Under the pieces are notes generated by a model. It worked only from the letters and a program-made list of their open reading frames with translations. It was not told where the DNA came from and searched no databases. 64,000 nt of DNA from CAZMGT01 sp964565895 (lineage in GTDB: Bacteria > Armatimonadota > Zipacnadia > UBA1398 > CAZMGT01): positions 1-64,000 of the forward strand of contig CAZMGT010000011.1 of the NCBI GenBank assembly GCA_964565895.1, read 5' to 3'. How positions within the stretch are numbered: position 1 is the first letter of the stretch; each line of letters opens with the position of its first letter. The position numbers and the translations under genes were made by a program. Positions 50,660-59,919 of this stretch are shown in pieces.

Positions 50660-52546
50660 ATGCGCTGGCATATGCGACTGAGCGAGGAGCCCGAGAAGAC
50701 GGTCGTCAGCCGCGCCACGCTCGTGCGCCTGGTTAAGCTTGTCGCTCCATACAAGGGCCGGCTGGCGCTGGCCTTTGCCCTAACTCTGGTGGTCACCGCG
50801 GTAGGCATGGCCGGGCCGTATATTATGAAGCTGGCCATCGACGAGGGGTTTGCCAAGCGCAACGTGCAACTGATCGAAACGCTCGCCTTGGTGTTCATCG
50901 GGGCGCAGGTAGTGAACTTCTTCGCCGCATGGGGCGCGGGGCTGACCATCGCCAAGCTCGGCCAGCACGCCGTCTACGATCTCCGCGCGCGGCTGTTTGG
51001 GCACCTGCAGGTGCTCAGCCTGTCGTTTTTCGACAAGCGCCGTGTGGGGAGCATTATGTCGCGCGTGACCAACGACATCGACACGCTCAACGAGTTCGTC
51101 TCCTCAGGCCTGGTTAACGCGCTGACGGACCTGCTCACGCTTGTCGGGGTTATTGCCATCATGTGCAAGATGCACGCGCGGCTGACGCTTTACGTTCTGG
51201 TCGTCGCGCCGGCGTCGATGCTCTTGCTCATGCCCCTGCAGAGGAAGCTGCGCGCAGCGTATAGGGCGACGCGGGAGAAGATCGCCGCGGTAACGGGGTT
51301 TTTGCAGGAGGCCATCTCGGGCATTAGGGTGATTAAAAGCTTCTGCCGCGAGGGCGCCTACGACGAGAAGTTTCGCACGGCCAACGACGAGTACTATCAG
51401 GCGAGTATGCGCGCGTTTCGTCTATTTGCCGTGTTCTTGCCTGGCGTCGAGCTAAGTGGCGCCGTGGCTACCTGTGTGATCATTTGGTATGGCTGCGTAG
51501 CGCTTGCGAAAAAGCACGCCGCGGCGACCCTGGGCGTTGCCATCTCTCCCGCGGAGCAGGCGATGTCTGTCGGGCTGATCCTCGCATTTTTGGGCTATCT
51601 GGATCGGCTGATGATGCCCCTGCGCAGCCTCGCTCAGCTATATAACATGGTGCAGTCCGCCGCCGCCGGGGCCGAGCGCGTGTTTGAAATGCAGGACGAA
51701 AAGCCCGAGGTGACCGACCCGCCGGACGCCGCCGAGCTGCCGCGGCTTGAGCGCGAGATCCGCGTCGAGGGCCTGTGGTTTGCCTATGAGGACGAGGAGT
51801 ATGTTTTGCGCGATGTCTCGCTGACCATTCCCGCGGGCAAGGTCGTCGCCCTCGTCGGGCCCACGGGGGCGGGGAAAAGCACGCTGGTTAAGCTTCTCTC
51901 GCGTATGTACGACCCCCAGCGGGGGAGGATCTTGTTCGACGGGCGCGACATTCGCGAGGTAACGCAGGCCTCGCTCCGCCGCCAGATGGGCATTGTGCTC
52001 CAGGAGACGTTTTTGTTCTCGGGCACGGTGCGCGAGAACATTCGCTACGGCCGGCTCGAGGCGAGCGACGAGGAGGTGGAGCGTGCCGCGCGCGCGGTAG
52101 ACGCCGACCGGTTCATCCGCCGCCTGCCCCAGGGATATGAGACGCGCGTGGGCGAGAGGGGAACGGTGCTCTCCATGGGCCAGCGCCAGCTCATCGCCTT
52201 CGCGCGCGCCCTGCTCGCCGACCCGGCGATCCTCATCCTCGACGAGGCAACCTCGAGCGTGGATGTTTACACGGAAAGCGTTATTCAGCGCAGCCTGAAG
52301 AAGCTGATGAAGGGCCGGACGTGCATCGTCATCGCCCACCGCCTGTCCACGGTGATCGACGCGGATATTATCTACGTTCTAGACAAGGGGCGGATTGTAG
52401 ACCGCGGGACGCACCGCGAGCTGATGGCCCGTGGGGGGCTTTATGCCATGCTCTACGGGATACAGTTTCGCGATGTGCAGATAGACGACAACGTTCCCCT
52501 GCGGCGGCCGCTGCGGCCGCCAGGAAGGCTCGCCCCGGAGCACTAG
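50660..52546 (+). CDS. ABC transporter, fused membrane/ATPase half-exporter B (altered signature motif)
   Basis: A 628-residue partner of the preceding gene. The membrane domain has six helices; the ATPase has Walker A GPTGAGKS (400-407), a signature LSMGQRQL with Met for the usual Gly (S505-M-G-Q508) and an intact Walker B with catalytic Glu (E529 in LILDEATSSVD). The deviation lies in the same composite site as the Asp of half-exporter A, so one ATP site is consensus and one degenerate. The start at 50660 has GGAAGG upstream; an ATG at 50672 is possible. It probably sits in the cytoplasmic membrane as an A/B heterodimer. Confidence 0.93.
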   Translation: MRWHMRLSEEPEKTVVSRATLVRLVKLVAPYKGRLALAFALTLVVTAVGMAGPYIMKLAIDEGFAKRNVQLIETLALVFIGAQVVNFFAAWGAGLTIAKLGQHAVYDLRARLFGHLQVLSLSFFDKRRVGSIMSRVTNDIDTLNEFVSSGLVNALTDLLTLVGVIAIMCKMHARLTLYVLVVAPASMLLLMPLQRKLRAAYRATREKIAAVTGFLQEAISGIRVIKSFCREGAYDEKFRTANDEYYQASMRAFRLFAVFLPGVELSGAVATCVIIWYGCVALAKKHAAATLGVAISPAEQAMSVGLILAFLGYLDRLMMPLRSLAQLYNMVQSAAAGAERVFEMQDEKPEVTDPPDAAELPRLEREIRVEGLWFAYEDEEYVLRDVSLTIPAGKVVALVGPTGAGKSTLVKLLSRMYDPQRGRILFDGRDIREVTQASLRRQMGIVLQETFLFSGTVRENIRYGRLEASDEEVERAARAVDADRFIRRLPQGYETRVGERGTVLSMGQRQLIAFARALLADPAILILDEATSSVDVYTESVIQRSLKKLMKGRTCIVIAHRLSTVIDADIIYVLDKGRIVDRGTHRELMARGGLYAMLYGIQFRDVQIDDNVPLRRPLRPPGRLAPEH

Positions 52547-52580
52547 CAGGCAGCGAAGCGCAGCGCGCTCGCGCGGAATG

Positions 52581-52589
52581 TGGTAAAAT
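52581..52589 (+). promoter_or_regulatory. Extended -10 promoter of the YugP-type protease
   Basis: TGG directly before TAAAAT (52584-52589) forms an extended -10, 38 bases ahead of the ATG. No -35 was found. Confidence 0.4.
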
Positions 52590-52627
52590 TAGCGGCTGGC
52601 ATGAGGGAAAAGCTGGGGTGATGGGCA

Positions 52628-53311
52628 ATGTGGTTCTGGTTCGGCGACCCTTTGTATCTCGCGGTGATGATTTTCGGGCTGACCGTTACCGGCCTGGCCA
52701 CGCTGTGGGTTAAAACGACCTATGCCCGTTGGTCGCAGGTGCCCACCGCGCGGCGGCTCACTGGGGCCGAGGTGGCCCATGAGATCTTGCGCAGAAATGG
52801 TATTTTCGACGTGCGAATCGAGATGGCCCGCGGGTGGCTCACCGACCACTACGACCCGCGCACGCGCACCCTGCGCCTGTCGCCCGAGGTGGCGCGGGGG
52901 GTGTCAGTCGCTGCGGCGGGGATCGCCGCGCACGAGGTGGGCCACGCCATTCAGCACGCCACGCGCTATCCCGCGCTCGCCCTGCGCTCGGGACTGGTCG
53001 CCTGGGCGAGCATGAGCCACATTGCCCTGTATATGATTCTCTTCGGCTGGTTCTTGCGCAACCAAGGGCTGATGACTATCGGGCTGGTGGCCTTTGCCGG
53101 CTCTGTGCTCTTTTCGCTCGTTACCTTGCCCGTAGAGATCAACGCCAGCGTGCGCGCCACGCGCCACCTTGAGGCCGCCGGCGTGTTGCTTCCCGAGGAG
53201 CTCGCCGGCGCGCGCAAAGTGCTTATGGCGGCCGCGATGACCTACGTCGCCGCGGCGCTTACGGCGATCGTCCAGTTCCTCTACTTCTTCTTCCTGCGCT
53301 CGCGCGACTAG
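52628..53311 (+). CDS. YugP-type membrane zinc metallopeptidase
   Basis: A 227-residue protease with an N-terminal membrane helix (about 5-27), the zinc motif HEVGHAIQ (about 101-108, in AAHEVGHAIQHATRYP) and further hydrophobic segments (about 130-175 and 200-222). It matches the PF04298 neutral zinc metallopeptidase family (B. subtilis YugP), whose substrates are unknown. The following gene, argD, ends seven bases away on the other strand (convergent). The ATG at 52628 is close to GGTGATGGG; a second ATG at 52621 is out of frame. Confidence 0.9.
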   Translation: MWFWFGDPLYLAVMIFGLTVTGLATLWVKTTYARWSQVPTARRLTGAEVAHEILRRNGIFDVRIEMARGWLTDHYDPRTRTLRLSPEVARGVSVAAAGIAAHEVGHAIQHATRYPALALRSGLVAWASMSHIALYMILFGWFLRNQGLMTIGLVAFAGSVLFSLVTLPVEINASVRATRHLEAAGVLLPEELAGARKVLMAAAMTYVAAALTAIVQFLYFFFLRSRD

Positions 53312-53317
53312 CGGCGC

Positions 53318-54526
53318 TTAGCCCTTCGCGGCGACCTCAGCGAGGCTTTCCTCGAGCGCGGCAACGAAGCGGTCCACTTCCTCCTGCTCGACGACCAGCG
53401 GGGGCAGCATGCGCAGAACGCTGTCGCCGATTGCGTTGGCCAGGACGCGCCGCGCGAAGAGGGCGTTGTTCACCTTCGCCGCGCTGCCGTCGCTTAGCTC
53501 GATGGCAAGCATTAATCCCTTCCCGCGCACCTCGCGCACCTGGGGGTATTTCGCCTTCAGCTCAAGCAGGCGCTCCTTGAAGTAGCGGCCGATCTCGGCG
53601 ACGTGCTCCACGATGTTCTCGCGGCGCATGGTCTCGAGGACAGCGGTCGCCGCCGCGCAGGCAAGGTGGTTTCCGCCGAACGTCGAGGCGTGGTCGCCGG
53701 GCTCGAACGCATTGGCGCGCTCGGTGCACAGGCAGGCGCCGATCGCCGTGCCCCCGGCGAGCGATTTGGCGAGGGTCATGATGTCCGGCAACACGCCCTC
53801 GTGCTGGTGGGCGAACCACTTGCCCGTGCGCCCCAGGCCCGTTTGCACCTCGTCGAGGATGAGCAAAACGTTACGCTCGTCGCAAATCTCGCGCACCTCG
53901 CGCAGGTAGCCCTCGGGGGGCACGCGCACCCCGCTTTCCCCCTGAATGGGCTCGAGCATCACGGCGCAGGTGCGCTCGTCTATGGCTGCGCGCAGGGCTT
54001 GGGCGTCGCCGAACTCGACGTATTCGAACCCGGGCATAAGCGGGGTAAACCACTTGCGATACTTCGGCTGGCCCGTGGCGGTAACGGTAAGCATCGTCCT
54101 CCCGTGAAACGAGCCCGTGGCGGTGATGACTTTGTGCTCGGCGGAGGGGTCGTTGTCGCGCCGCTTGGCCCACTTGCGGGCGAGTTTGACGGCGGCCTCG
54201 TTCGCCTCGGCGCCGCTGTTGCAAAAAAAGCACTTGTCTAGGCCGGAGATTTCCGTAAGCAGCCGGGCGAGCTCCGCCTGCGCGGGAATGTAGTACAGGT
54301 TTGAGGTGTGCATGAGCTGGCCCGCTTGGCGGCAGATGGCCTCGACCACCGCAGGGTGGCAATGCCCCAGGCCGCACACGGCGATGCCCGCGAGAAAGTC
54401 CAGGTATTCATTGCCCGCGCTGTCCCACAGCTTGGCCCCCTCGCCGCGGACAAAGGCCACGGGAAGCTGGCTGTAGGTGGGCATGATGTGCGCTTGGTAT
54501 AGCTGCTTGATTGTCTCAAGGTCCAA
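53318..54526 (-). CDS. argD: Acetylornithine aminotransferase
   Basis: A 402-residue PLP enzyme, the last gene of the leftward arg operon. Motifs: CFFCNSGAEANEAAVKLAR, GSFHGRTMLTVTATGQ, LILDEVQTGLGRTGKWFA and the PLP Lys in MTLAKSLAGGTAIG, then HASTFGGNHLACAAA. It converts acetylglutamate semialdehyde to acetylornithine and may also serve in lysine synthesis as succinyl-DAP aminotransferase. TTG start at 54526, preceded by GGAG ten bases upstream and six bases after the argB stop. Confidence 0.95.
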   Translation of the reverse strand: MDLETIKQLYQAHIMPTYSQLPVAFVRGEGAKLWDSAGNEYLDFLAGIAVCGLGHCHPAVVEAICRQAGQLMHTSNLYYIPAQAELARLLTEISGLDKCFFCNSGAEANEAAVKLARKWAKRRDNDPSAEHKVITATGSFHGRTMLTVTATGQPKYRKWFTPLMPGFEYVEFGDAQALRAAIDERTCAVMLEPIQGESGVRVPPEGYLREVREICDERNVLLILDEVQTGLGRTGKWFAHQHEGVLPDIMTLAKSLAGGTAIGACLCTERANAFEPGDHASTFGGNHLACAAATAVLETMRRENIVEHVAEIGRYFKERLLELKAKYPQVREVRGKGLMLAIELSDGSAAKVNNALFARRVLANAIGDSVLRMLPPLVVEQEEVDRFVAALEESLAEVAAKG

Positions 54527-54532
54527 CTCAGA

Positions 54533-55420
54533 TCAGCTCCCGGCACCTTCGTTGAGGATCATCGTGCCGATCCCCTCGTCGGTAAACACTTCCATGAGCA
54601 GAGCGTGGGGGAGGCGACCGTCGATAATGTGCGCGCGCTCCACGCCCCCGCGCACGGCGCGCAGGCAGGCCTGAATCTTGGGAACCATCCCGCTCTCCAC
54701 AACGCCTTCGGCGACGAGCTGCTCCGCCTGCGCCGGTGTTAGCGTGGAGATGAGCGAGTCCTCGTTTTTCGGGTCGCGCATTACCCCGGGGACATCGGTA
54801 AGCACAATAAGCTTTATCGCGCCCACAGCAACGGCGATCTCCCCCGCGGCGTGGTCGGCGTTTACGTTATAGCTCAGGCCGTCGGGACCCGTCCCCACGG
54901 TGCACACCACGGGGATGAAGCCGTCGGCGACGACGGCGTTTAAAATGCCCACGTTAACGCGCTCCACCTCGCCCACGCGGCCGAGGTCCACCTCGCCCTC
55001 CGGGCCGTTGTGCGTAAGCTTGCGCACGCGCAACAGGTCGGCGTCGCGCCCGCTCAGGCCCACGGCCGGCCCGCCGTGGCGGGTAAGCGCGGCGACGATC
55101 TCCTTGTTTATCTTCCCCGCGAGAACCATCTCGGCGATCTCCATCGTCTCGTCGTCGGTAACGCGCAGGCCAGCGACGAAGTTGGGTTTTTTGCCCAGCC
55201 GCTCCATCCACTGGCTCACCTGGGGCCCGCCGCCGTGGACGACAATGGGGTTTACCCCAACGAGGCGGAGCAGGGCGATGTCCTGCATTGTCGCCCGCTT
55301 TAGCTCCTCGTGGAGCATCATCTCCCCGCCGCACTTGATAACAAACGTCTTCCCGGTGTAGCGGCGGATGTAGGGCAGGGCCTCGATGAGCGTTTTCGCA
55401 CGCAGCCGATGCTGTTCCAT
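54533..55420 (-). CDS. argB: Acetylglutamate kinase
   Basis: A 295-residue amino-acid kinase for the second arginine step. FVIKCGGEMML, NPIVVHGGGPQVSQWMERLGK, FVAGLRVTDDETMEIAEMVL and LIVLTDVPGVMRD, then SGMVPKIQACLRAV, give the full family pattern. The N-terminal helix (EALPYIRRYTGKTF) typical of arginine-sensitive hexameric enzymes is present, so feedback control by arginine is plausible. ATG 55420, 20 bases downstream of argJ. Confidence 0.96.
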   Translation of the reverse strand: MEQHRLRAKTLIEALPYIRRYTGKTFVIKCGGEMMLHEELKRATMQDIALLRLVGVNPIVVHGGGPQVSQWMERLGKKPNFVAGLRVTDDETMEIAEMVLAGKINKEIVAALTRHGGPAVGLSGRDADLLRVRKLTHNGPEGEVDLGRVGEVERVNVGILNAVVADGFIPVVCTVGTGPDGLSYNVNADHAAGEIAVAVGAIKLIVLTDVPGVMRDPKNEDSLISTLTPAQAEQLVAEGVVESGMVPKIQACLRAVRGGVERAHIIDGRLPHALLMEVFTDEGIGTMILNEGAGS

Positions 55421-55439
55421 GGCAGGCCTCTCCGCAAGC

Positions 55440-56657
55440 TCAGGTGTGATACTCAGCGTTTAGGCGCACGTAGTCATAGGTCAGGTCGCAGGTAAACGTG
55501 CGCCATGCCGCGCGGCCCAGGCCCAGGTTAATGCGAATGAGCACGTGCTTTTCGCGCATTGCCTGCGCCGCGCGCGCGGCGTCGCCCAATCCCGGCGCGC
55601 CGCCCTCCATCAGAGCAACGCCTCCGATCTCAATTACGGTTCGCCTGGGGTCCACTTTTGCCCCGGAATAGCCGAGCGCCGCGGCGATCCGCCCCCAGTT
55701 CGGGTCTGCCCCAAACAGCGCCGTTTTCACAAGTAGCGAGCGGGCGACAGCCTCCGCCGCGCGGCGCGCGTCGTCCTCGCTTGCCGCGCCCTCCACGCGA
55801 ATTTCGGCCACGCGTGTCGCCCCCTCGCCATCGCGCACGAGGGCAAGCGCCAGCTCCAGGCAAACCTCGCGCAGCGCCGCGCAGAACTTCTCAAACTCCG
55901 CCCCGCCTACGTCGATCGTCTCCCCGCCCGCGGCCCCATTGGCAAAGAGCAGAAGCGTATCGTTGGTGCTCGTGTCGCCGTCCACGGAGACGCGGTTATA
56001 GGTTTCCTGTGCGGCGCGCAAGATGGCCTGCTGCGCTGCGCGGCGGGTGAGGGTGGCGTCGGTGGTCACGAAGCCGAGGGTTGTCGCCATGCGCGGGCAG
56101 ATCATCCCCGCGCCCTTGGTCATCGCCCCGATGCACACCGTGGTTCCCGCGAGGGCAAGCTGGGCGGCCGCGGTTTTGGGAAACGAGTCCGTGGTCATAA
56201 TCGCCTGCGCGGCGTCGGGGCCGCCGCTGCGCGAAAGCCGCTCGCCGGCCTGAGCGATCGCCGGGCGGACGAGGTCCATGGGCATGTATACGCCGATCAG
56301 CCCCGTTTGGGCGACAAGGCACGGGCCGGCGCCCCCGGGGAGCTTCTGGGCAAGCGCTTGCTCGCCCAGGCGCGACATCTCCTCTGCGTCGCGCTCGCCT
56401 CGCTCGCCGGTGCAGGCGTTGGCGTTGCCGCTGTTGATAACCACCCCGCGCACGCTGCGCGCGGAGGCGAGGAGCTTTTGGCAAAGGCGCACCGCAGGGG
56501 CGGAAAACGCGTTTTGCGTAAACACTCCGCCGGCGACGCAGGGCCGGTCGGAGCCGAGCAGGGCGATGTCTAGCCCGCGCTCTTTAATGCCCGCGCGCAC
56601 GCCTGCGGCATAAAACCCCTCGGGCAGGCACACCCCTTGCGAGACGTCCATAGGCAT
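55440..56657 (-). CDS. argJ: Bifunctional glutamate N-acetyltransferase/amino-acid acetyltransferase
   Basis: A 405-residue ornithine acetyltransferase that recycles the acetyl group. The autoprocessing region KGAGMICPRMATTLGFVTTDA contains the Ala-Thr bond at which the precursor splits into alpha and beta chains; the Thr becomes the nucleophile. Further blocks: GVVINSGNANACTGERGERD, VSVDGDTSTNDT, and GADPNWGRIAAALGYSG. If bifunctional, it also makes acetylglutamate, which fits the absence of argA here. ATG at 56657 or 56651. Confidence 0.95.
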   Translation of the reverse strand: MPMDVSQGVCLPEGFYAAGVRAGIKERGLDIALLGSDRPCVAGGVFTQNAFSAPAVRLCQKLLASARSVRGVVINSGNANACTGERGERDAEEMSRLGEQALAQKLPGGAGPCLVAQTGLIGVYMPMDLVRPAIAQAGERLSRSGGPDAAQAIMTTDSFPKTAAAQLALAGTTVCIGAMTKGAGMICPRMATTLGFVTTDATLTRRAAQQAILRAAQETYNRVSVDGDTSTNDTLLLFANGAAGGETIDVGGAEFEKFCAALREVCLELALALVRDGEGATRVAEIRVEGAASEDDARRAAEAVARSLLVKTALFGADPNWGRIAAALGYSGAKVDPRRTVIEIGGVALMEGGAPGLGDAARAAQAMREKHVLIRINLGLGRAAWRTFTCDLTYDYVRLNAEYHT

Positions 56658-56691
56658 CGTCCTCTTTTACGCGGGCCAAGCGGGGAGAGGG

Positions 56692-57750
56692 CTAGGGGAA
56701 CAGCGGCGGCGCGAGCAGGCCGGCCGTCTCGTCCAGGCCAAACATGATGTTTAGGTTCTGCACCGCCTGCCCCGAGGCGCCTTTAACCAGGTTGTCGATC
56801 GCCGAGAAGACGATCGCCCGCCCCGTACGCTCGTCGGCGACGGCGGCGATGTCGCAGAAGTTCGACCCGGCAACCGCCTTTACCCCAGGCAGGCGCCCCT
56901 CGGGAAGCACGCGCACAAACGGCTCCCCGGCATACCTGGCCCGCAGGATCTCCAACAGCTCAGCGGTAGATCGCGGCTCGCTAAGAGTCGCGTAAGCTGT
57001 CGTGAGGATCCCCCGGGCCACGGGCAAAAGGTGGGGCGTAAAGTTAACCTTTACCTCAACGCCGGCGACGTCGGAGAGAAACTGCTCGATCTCCGGCGTG
57101 TGCTGGTGCCGGGGCACGCGGTAGGCGAAGAAGTCGCCGAACAGCTCGGGGTAGTGAAAGAGCAGGCTGTGGCTCGTGCGCCCGCCGCCCGAGGCGCCCG
57201 TTTTGGCGTCGATGATTATTCCCTCGGGCGAGACGGCCCCGGCAGCAAGCAGCGGGGCAAGGGCGAGAATCGCCCCCGTGGGGTAGCACCCCGGGTTGGC
57301 CACGAGCTCCGCGCGGCGAATCTCCTCGCGATAGAGCTCGGGCAAGCCATATACCGCGCGGGCGACGAGCTCCGGCGCGGTGTGCTTTATCCCATAGTAC
57401 GACTCGTATACGGCAAGGTCGCGCAGGCGGAAGTCGCCGGGGAGCTCGATGCATTTTGCCCCCGCGGCAAGAATATCCTCCGCGCAGCGCATGGGCACGC
57501 CCTTGGGCGTGCAGAGCAGAACGACATCGGCCGCTTTCGCCGCGGCGACGGGGTCGAGCGGGTCGCAGCGATAGTCGCCGAACGCGGCAAGCCAAGGACA
57601 GACCTCGTCCAGCGGCTGCCCCGGCTCGGTGTCTGCGGCGCAGAGGTAGACGAGCTCGATATCCTGCCGGCCGACAAGCAGCCGCAGGGCCTCCGTCCCC
57701 GTATAGCCGGAGACGCCGACGATAGCCACTTTAACCTTCTCGCCAGCCAC
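56692..57750 (-). CDS. argC: N-acetyl-gamma-glutamyl-phosphate reductase
   Basis: A 352-residue reductase, first gene of the arg operon. The nucleotide loop VAIVGVSGYTGTEALRLL, the catalytic Cys in LVANPGCYPTGAILAL and the His in YRVPRHQHTPEIEQ are visible, and the end INDNLVKGASGQAVQN-like AIDNLVKGASGQAVQNLN is typical. I place the start at GTG 57750 with GAGG eight bases upstream; the open frame extends to 57942 but the additional stretch is not family-like and runs through the promoter. Confidence 0.94.
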   Translation of the reverse strand: MAGEKVKVAIVGVSGYTGTEALRLLVGRQDIELVYLCAADTEPGQPLDEVCPWLAAFGDYRCDPLDPVAAAKAADVVLLCTPKGVPMRCAEDILAAGAKCIELPGDFRLRDLAVYESYYGIKHTAPELVARAVYGLPELYREEIRRAELVANPGCYPTGAILALAPLLAAGAVSPEGIIIDAKTGASGGGRTSHSLLFHYPELFGDFFAYRVPRHQHTPEIEQFLSDVAGVEVKVNFTPHLLPVARGILTTAYATLSEPRSTAELLEILRARYAGEPFVRVLPEGRLPGVKAVAGSNFCDIAAVADERTGRAIVFSAIDNLVKGASGQAVQNLNIMFGLDETAGLLAPPLFP

Positions 57751-57784
57751 TTTCTTCGCCTCGGGCGACAAAATAGTGAGGGCA

Positions 57785-57813
57785 ATACTAGCACAAAGCA
57801 CAGCCGCTCTCAA
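57785..57813 (-). promoter_or_regulatory. Promoter of the argCJBD operon
   Basis: On the minus strand TTGAGA (57808-57813) and TAGTAT (57785-57790) are 17 bases apart, giving a leader of about 30 bases before the GTG at 57750. No obvious ARG box was seen. Confidence 0.55.
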
Positions 57814-57918
57814 CCTCGCCCGCGCCCGGCAAATCGAAGAAGGAACAACCGCCGCGGCCAACGTAGCATAGGAAAGCCGCGGCCGCCAGCGCCCCGCGGG
57901 CAAGGGAGGTGCCGTACG

Positions 57919-59877
57919 GTGCACACCATCATTCGGGGGCACAGCGCTGTTTTCCTTTGGGGTGCGTTAGCTATGGCGACCATCGCCGCGGGGACGGCTT
58001 GCCCTGTGGAGCTGGGGATTGAGGGGACGGCGTTTACCGTCGACGGCCGCCCAACGTTTCTCGTGGGCATGAGCTACTACGCGGCCCTCGGGGCGAGCGA
58101 GGAGTTCATCGTCCGCGACTTGGACGACTTGCAGCGGCGCGGATTTAACTGGATCCGCGTTTGGGCGACGTGGGGGGCGTTTGAAAACAACGTCTCCGCG
58201 GTGGACCGCGAGGGCCGGGCGCGCGAGCCTTTTTTAAGCAAGCTTAAATGGCTCACTAGCGAGGCGGACAAGCGCGGGATAATCGTTGACGTTACGCTTA
58301 CCCGCGCGGGAAGGACGGCCGGGGACCTGCTCCCTACGCTCGACGGGCACCTGCGCGCGGTGGAGACCCTCGCTCGCGCGCTCAAGCCCTACCGCAACGT
58401 GTACATCGACGTAGGCAACGAGCGCAACATTCGCGACGCGCGCTTTGTGAGCATTGACGAGGTGCGCAAGCTGCGGGACAGGATAAAGGAGGTTGACCGG
58501 CAGCGCCTGGTTACCGCCTCGCACGCGGGCGACCTGTCGCGCGACGATGTTCGCGACTACGTCTTGCGGGCGAAGCTGGACTTTATCTCGCCGCACCGCC
58601 CGCGCAACGCCCCCTCGCCGCGGCAAACGGCACAGAAGACGCGGCAACTTTTGGCGTGGATGCGCGAGCTGGGGCGCGTCGTCCCCGTGCACTACCAGGA
58701 GCCGTTTCGCCGCGACTTTAGCCCGTGGCAGCCGGAGAAGCTGGACTTTTTGATCGACGCGCGGCAGGCGCGCGAGGGCGGAGCCGCGGGATGGTGCCTG
58801 CACAACGGCAGCCCGCGCCGCAACTACAAGGGCCCGCGCCGCTCGTTTGACATGCGCCCCGAGCACGGCCGGCTGTTCGACCAGCTCGACCCCGTGGAGC
58901 GGTTCGTCGCCGACCGTGTGGCTCTCGTCGCCACGGGCAGCACGAAAACCTGGCTCGCGCTCATTGATGGCCGGTGGTATATCAACGGCGAGCTGACCTA
59001 TCGCGGGGCGCCGGCCGAGGGGCTGCTCATGAACGTGCGCATGGTAAACAGCGTGTTTGAGGACCGCAACCCAAAAACATGCCCCCGCGGCTTTGACGCA
59101 GAGGCAAACACCGAAGCGTTCGTGAAGCAAATTCCCGACTACGTGGCGCACGGGGTTCGCGCGTTTACGATTAGCCTGCAGGGTGGGATGCCCGGCTACG
59201 AGGGGGCGCTAAACTCGGCCTTTTCCCCGAACGGCTCGCTGCGCGAGGAGTATTTGGCGCGGGTAACGCGGGTGATCGAGGCCGCCGACGCCGCGGGGGC
59301 GGCGGTGATTCTATGCTGCTACTACCAGCGGCAGGACCAGGTGCTGCGCGACGACGAGGCGGTGCGCGCGGGCGTGCGCCACGTTGCCCGGTGGATCGTG
59401 GACAACGGGTTTGCCAACGTCCTTTTGGAGATCGCCAACGAACACGTGCACCGCGGTTTTGACCACAAGATTATCTCCGACCCGAAGGGGATGGCCGAGC
59501 TCATCCGCCTCGCCAAGGCAACGGCGCCCGCGCTCTACGTCTCCTCAAGCGGGGTGGGCGACGGCAGGGCCGCGCCGGAGGTTGCCCAGGCGGCGGACTT
59601 TATCCTCATCCACTTTAACGGCGTGCCCGTGCGCGACATTCCCGCGCGCGTGGATGCGCTGAAAAAGTACAACAAGGCGATTGTCTGCAACGAGGACGAC
59701 AAGGTCGGGGGAGAGGGAGCGCGTGCGGCCGAGGCCGCCGTGGCCAACGGCTGCTCCTGGGGGCTGATGCTCAAGCACATTAACCAGTACTTCCCGTTTG
59801 AGTTTCGCGGGCACGAGGACGACCCGGTGGTCTACGGCAAGCTTAAAGAGCTAACCACCCCGCGGAGCAAGCCTTAG
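57919..59877 (+). CDS. Secreted protein with two tandem clan GH-A glycosidase-like barrels
   Basis: A 652-residue exported protein (signal helix about 10-25). Domain 1 (about 30-310) begins FTVDGRPTFLVGMSYY and has the acid/base Glu in VGNERN (E168) and a likely nucleophile Glu in VHYQEP (E261). Domain 2 (about 350-645) has LEIANEHVHRG (E508) and VCNEDDKVGG (E592). Both pairs match the Asn-Glu plus strand-7 Glu layout of clan GH-A (cellulase/mannanase-like) barrels. Two catalytic barrels of this type in one chain are unusual. GTG start at 57919 with GGGAGG nine bases before; the open frame further upstream to 57031 is only antisense to argC. The substrate is unknown, probably a plant-like or bacterial beta-glycan. 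Confidence 0.72.
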   Translation: MHTIIRGHSAVFLWGALAMATIAAGTACPVELGIEGTAFTVDGRPTFLVGMSYYAALGASEEFIVRDLDDLQRRGFNWIRVWATWGAFENNVSAVDREGRAREPFLSKLKWLTSEADKRGIIVDVTLTRAGRTAGDLLPTLDGHLRAVETLARALKPYRNVYIDVGNERNIRDARFVSIDEVRKLRDRIKEVDRQRLVTASHAGDLSRDDVRDYVLRAKLDFISPHRPRNAPSPRQTAQKTRQLLAWMRELGRVVPVHYQEPFRRDFSPWQPEKLDFLIDARQAREGGAAGWCLHNGSPRRNYKGPRRSFDMRPEHGRLFDQLDPVERFVADRVALVATGSTKTWLALIDGRWYINGELTYRGAPAEGLLMNVRMVNSVFEDRNPKTCPRGFDAEANTEAFVKQIPDYVAHGVRAFTISLQGGMPGYEGALNSAFSPNGSLREEYLARVTRVIEAADAAGAAVILCCYYQRQDQVLRDDEAVRAGVRHVARWIVDNGFANVLLEIANEHVHRGFDHKIISDPKGMAELIRLAKATAPALYVSSSGVGDGRAAPEVAQAADFILIHFNGVPVRDIPARVDALKKYNKAIVCNEDDKVGGEGARAAEAAVANGCSWGLMLKHINQYFPFEFRGHEDDPVVYGKLKELTTPRSKP

Positions 59878-59919
59878 AGCCGCACCGCTCCGGGCAGCAG
59901 CGCAAAGAAAGGGACGAGC

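Noticed and set aside
57031..57918. Upstream extension of the tandem-barrel gene frame
   Set aside because: It is antisense to argC and lacks protein-like sequence; the GTG at 57919 has a ribosome site and begins a signal peptide.
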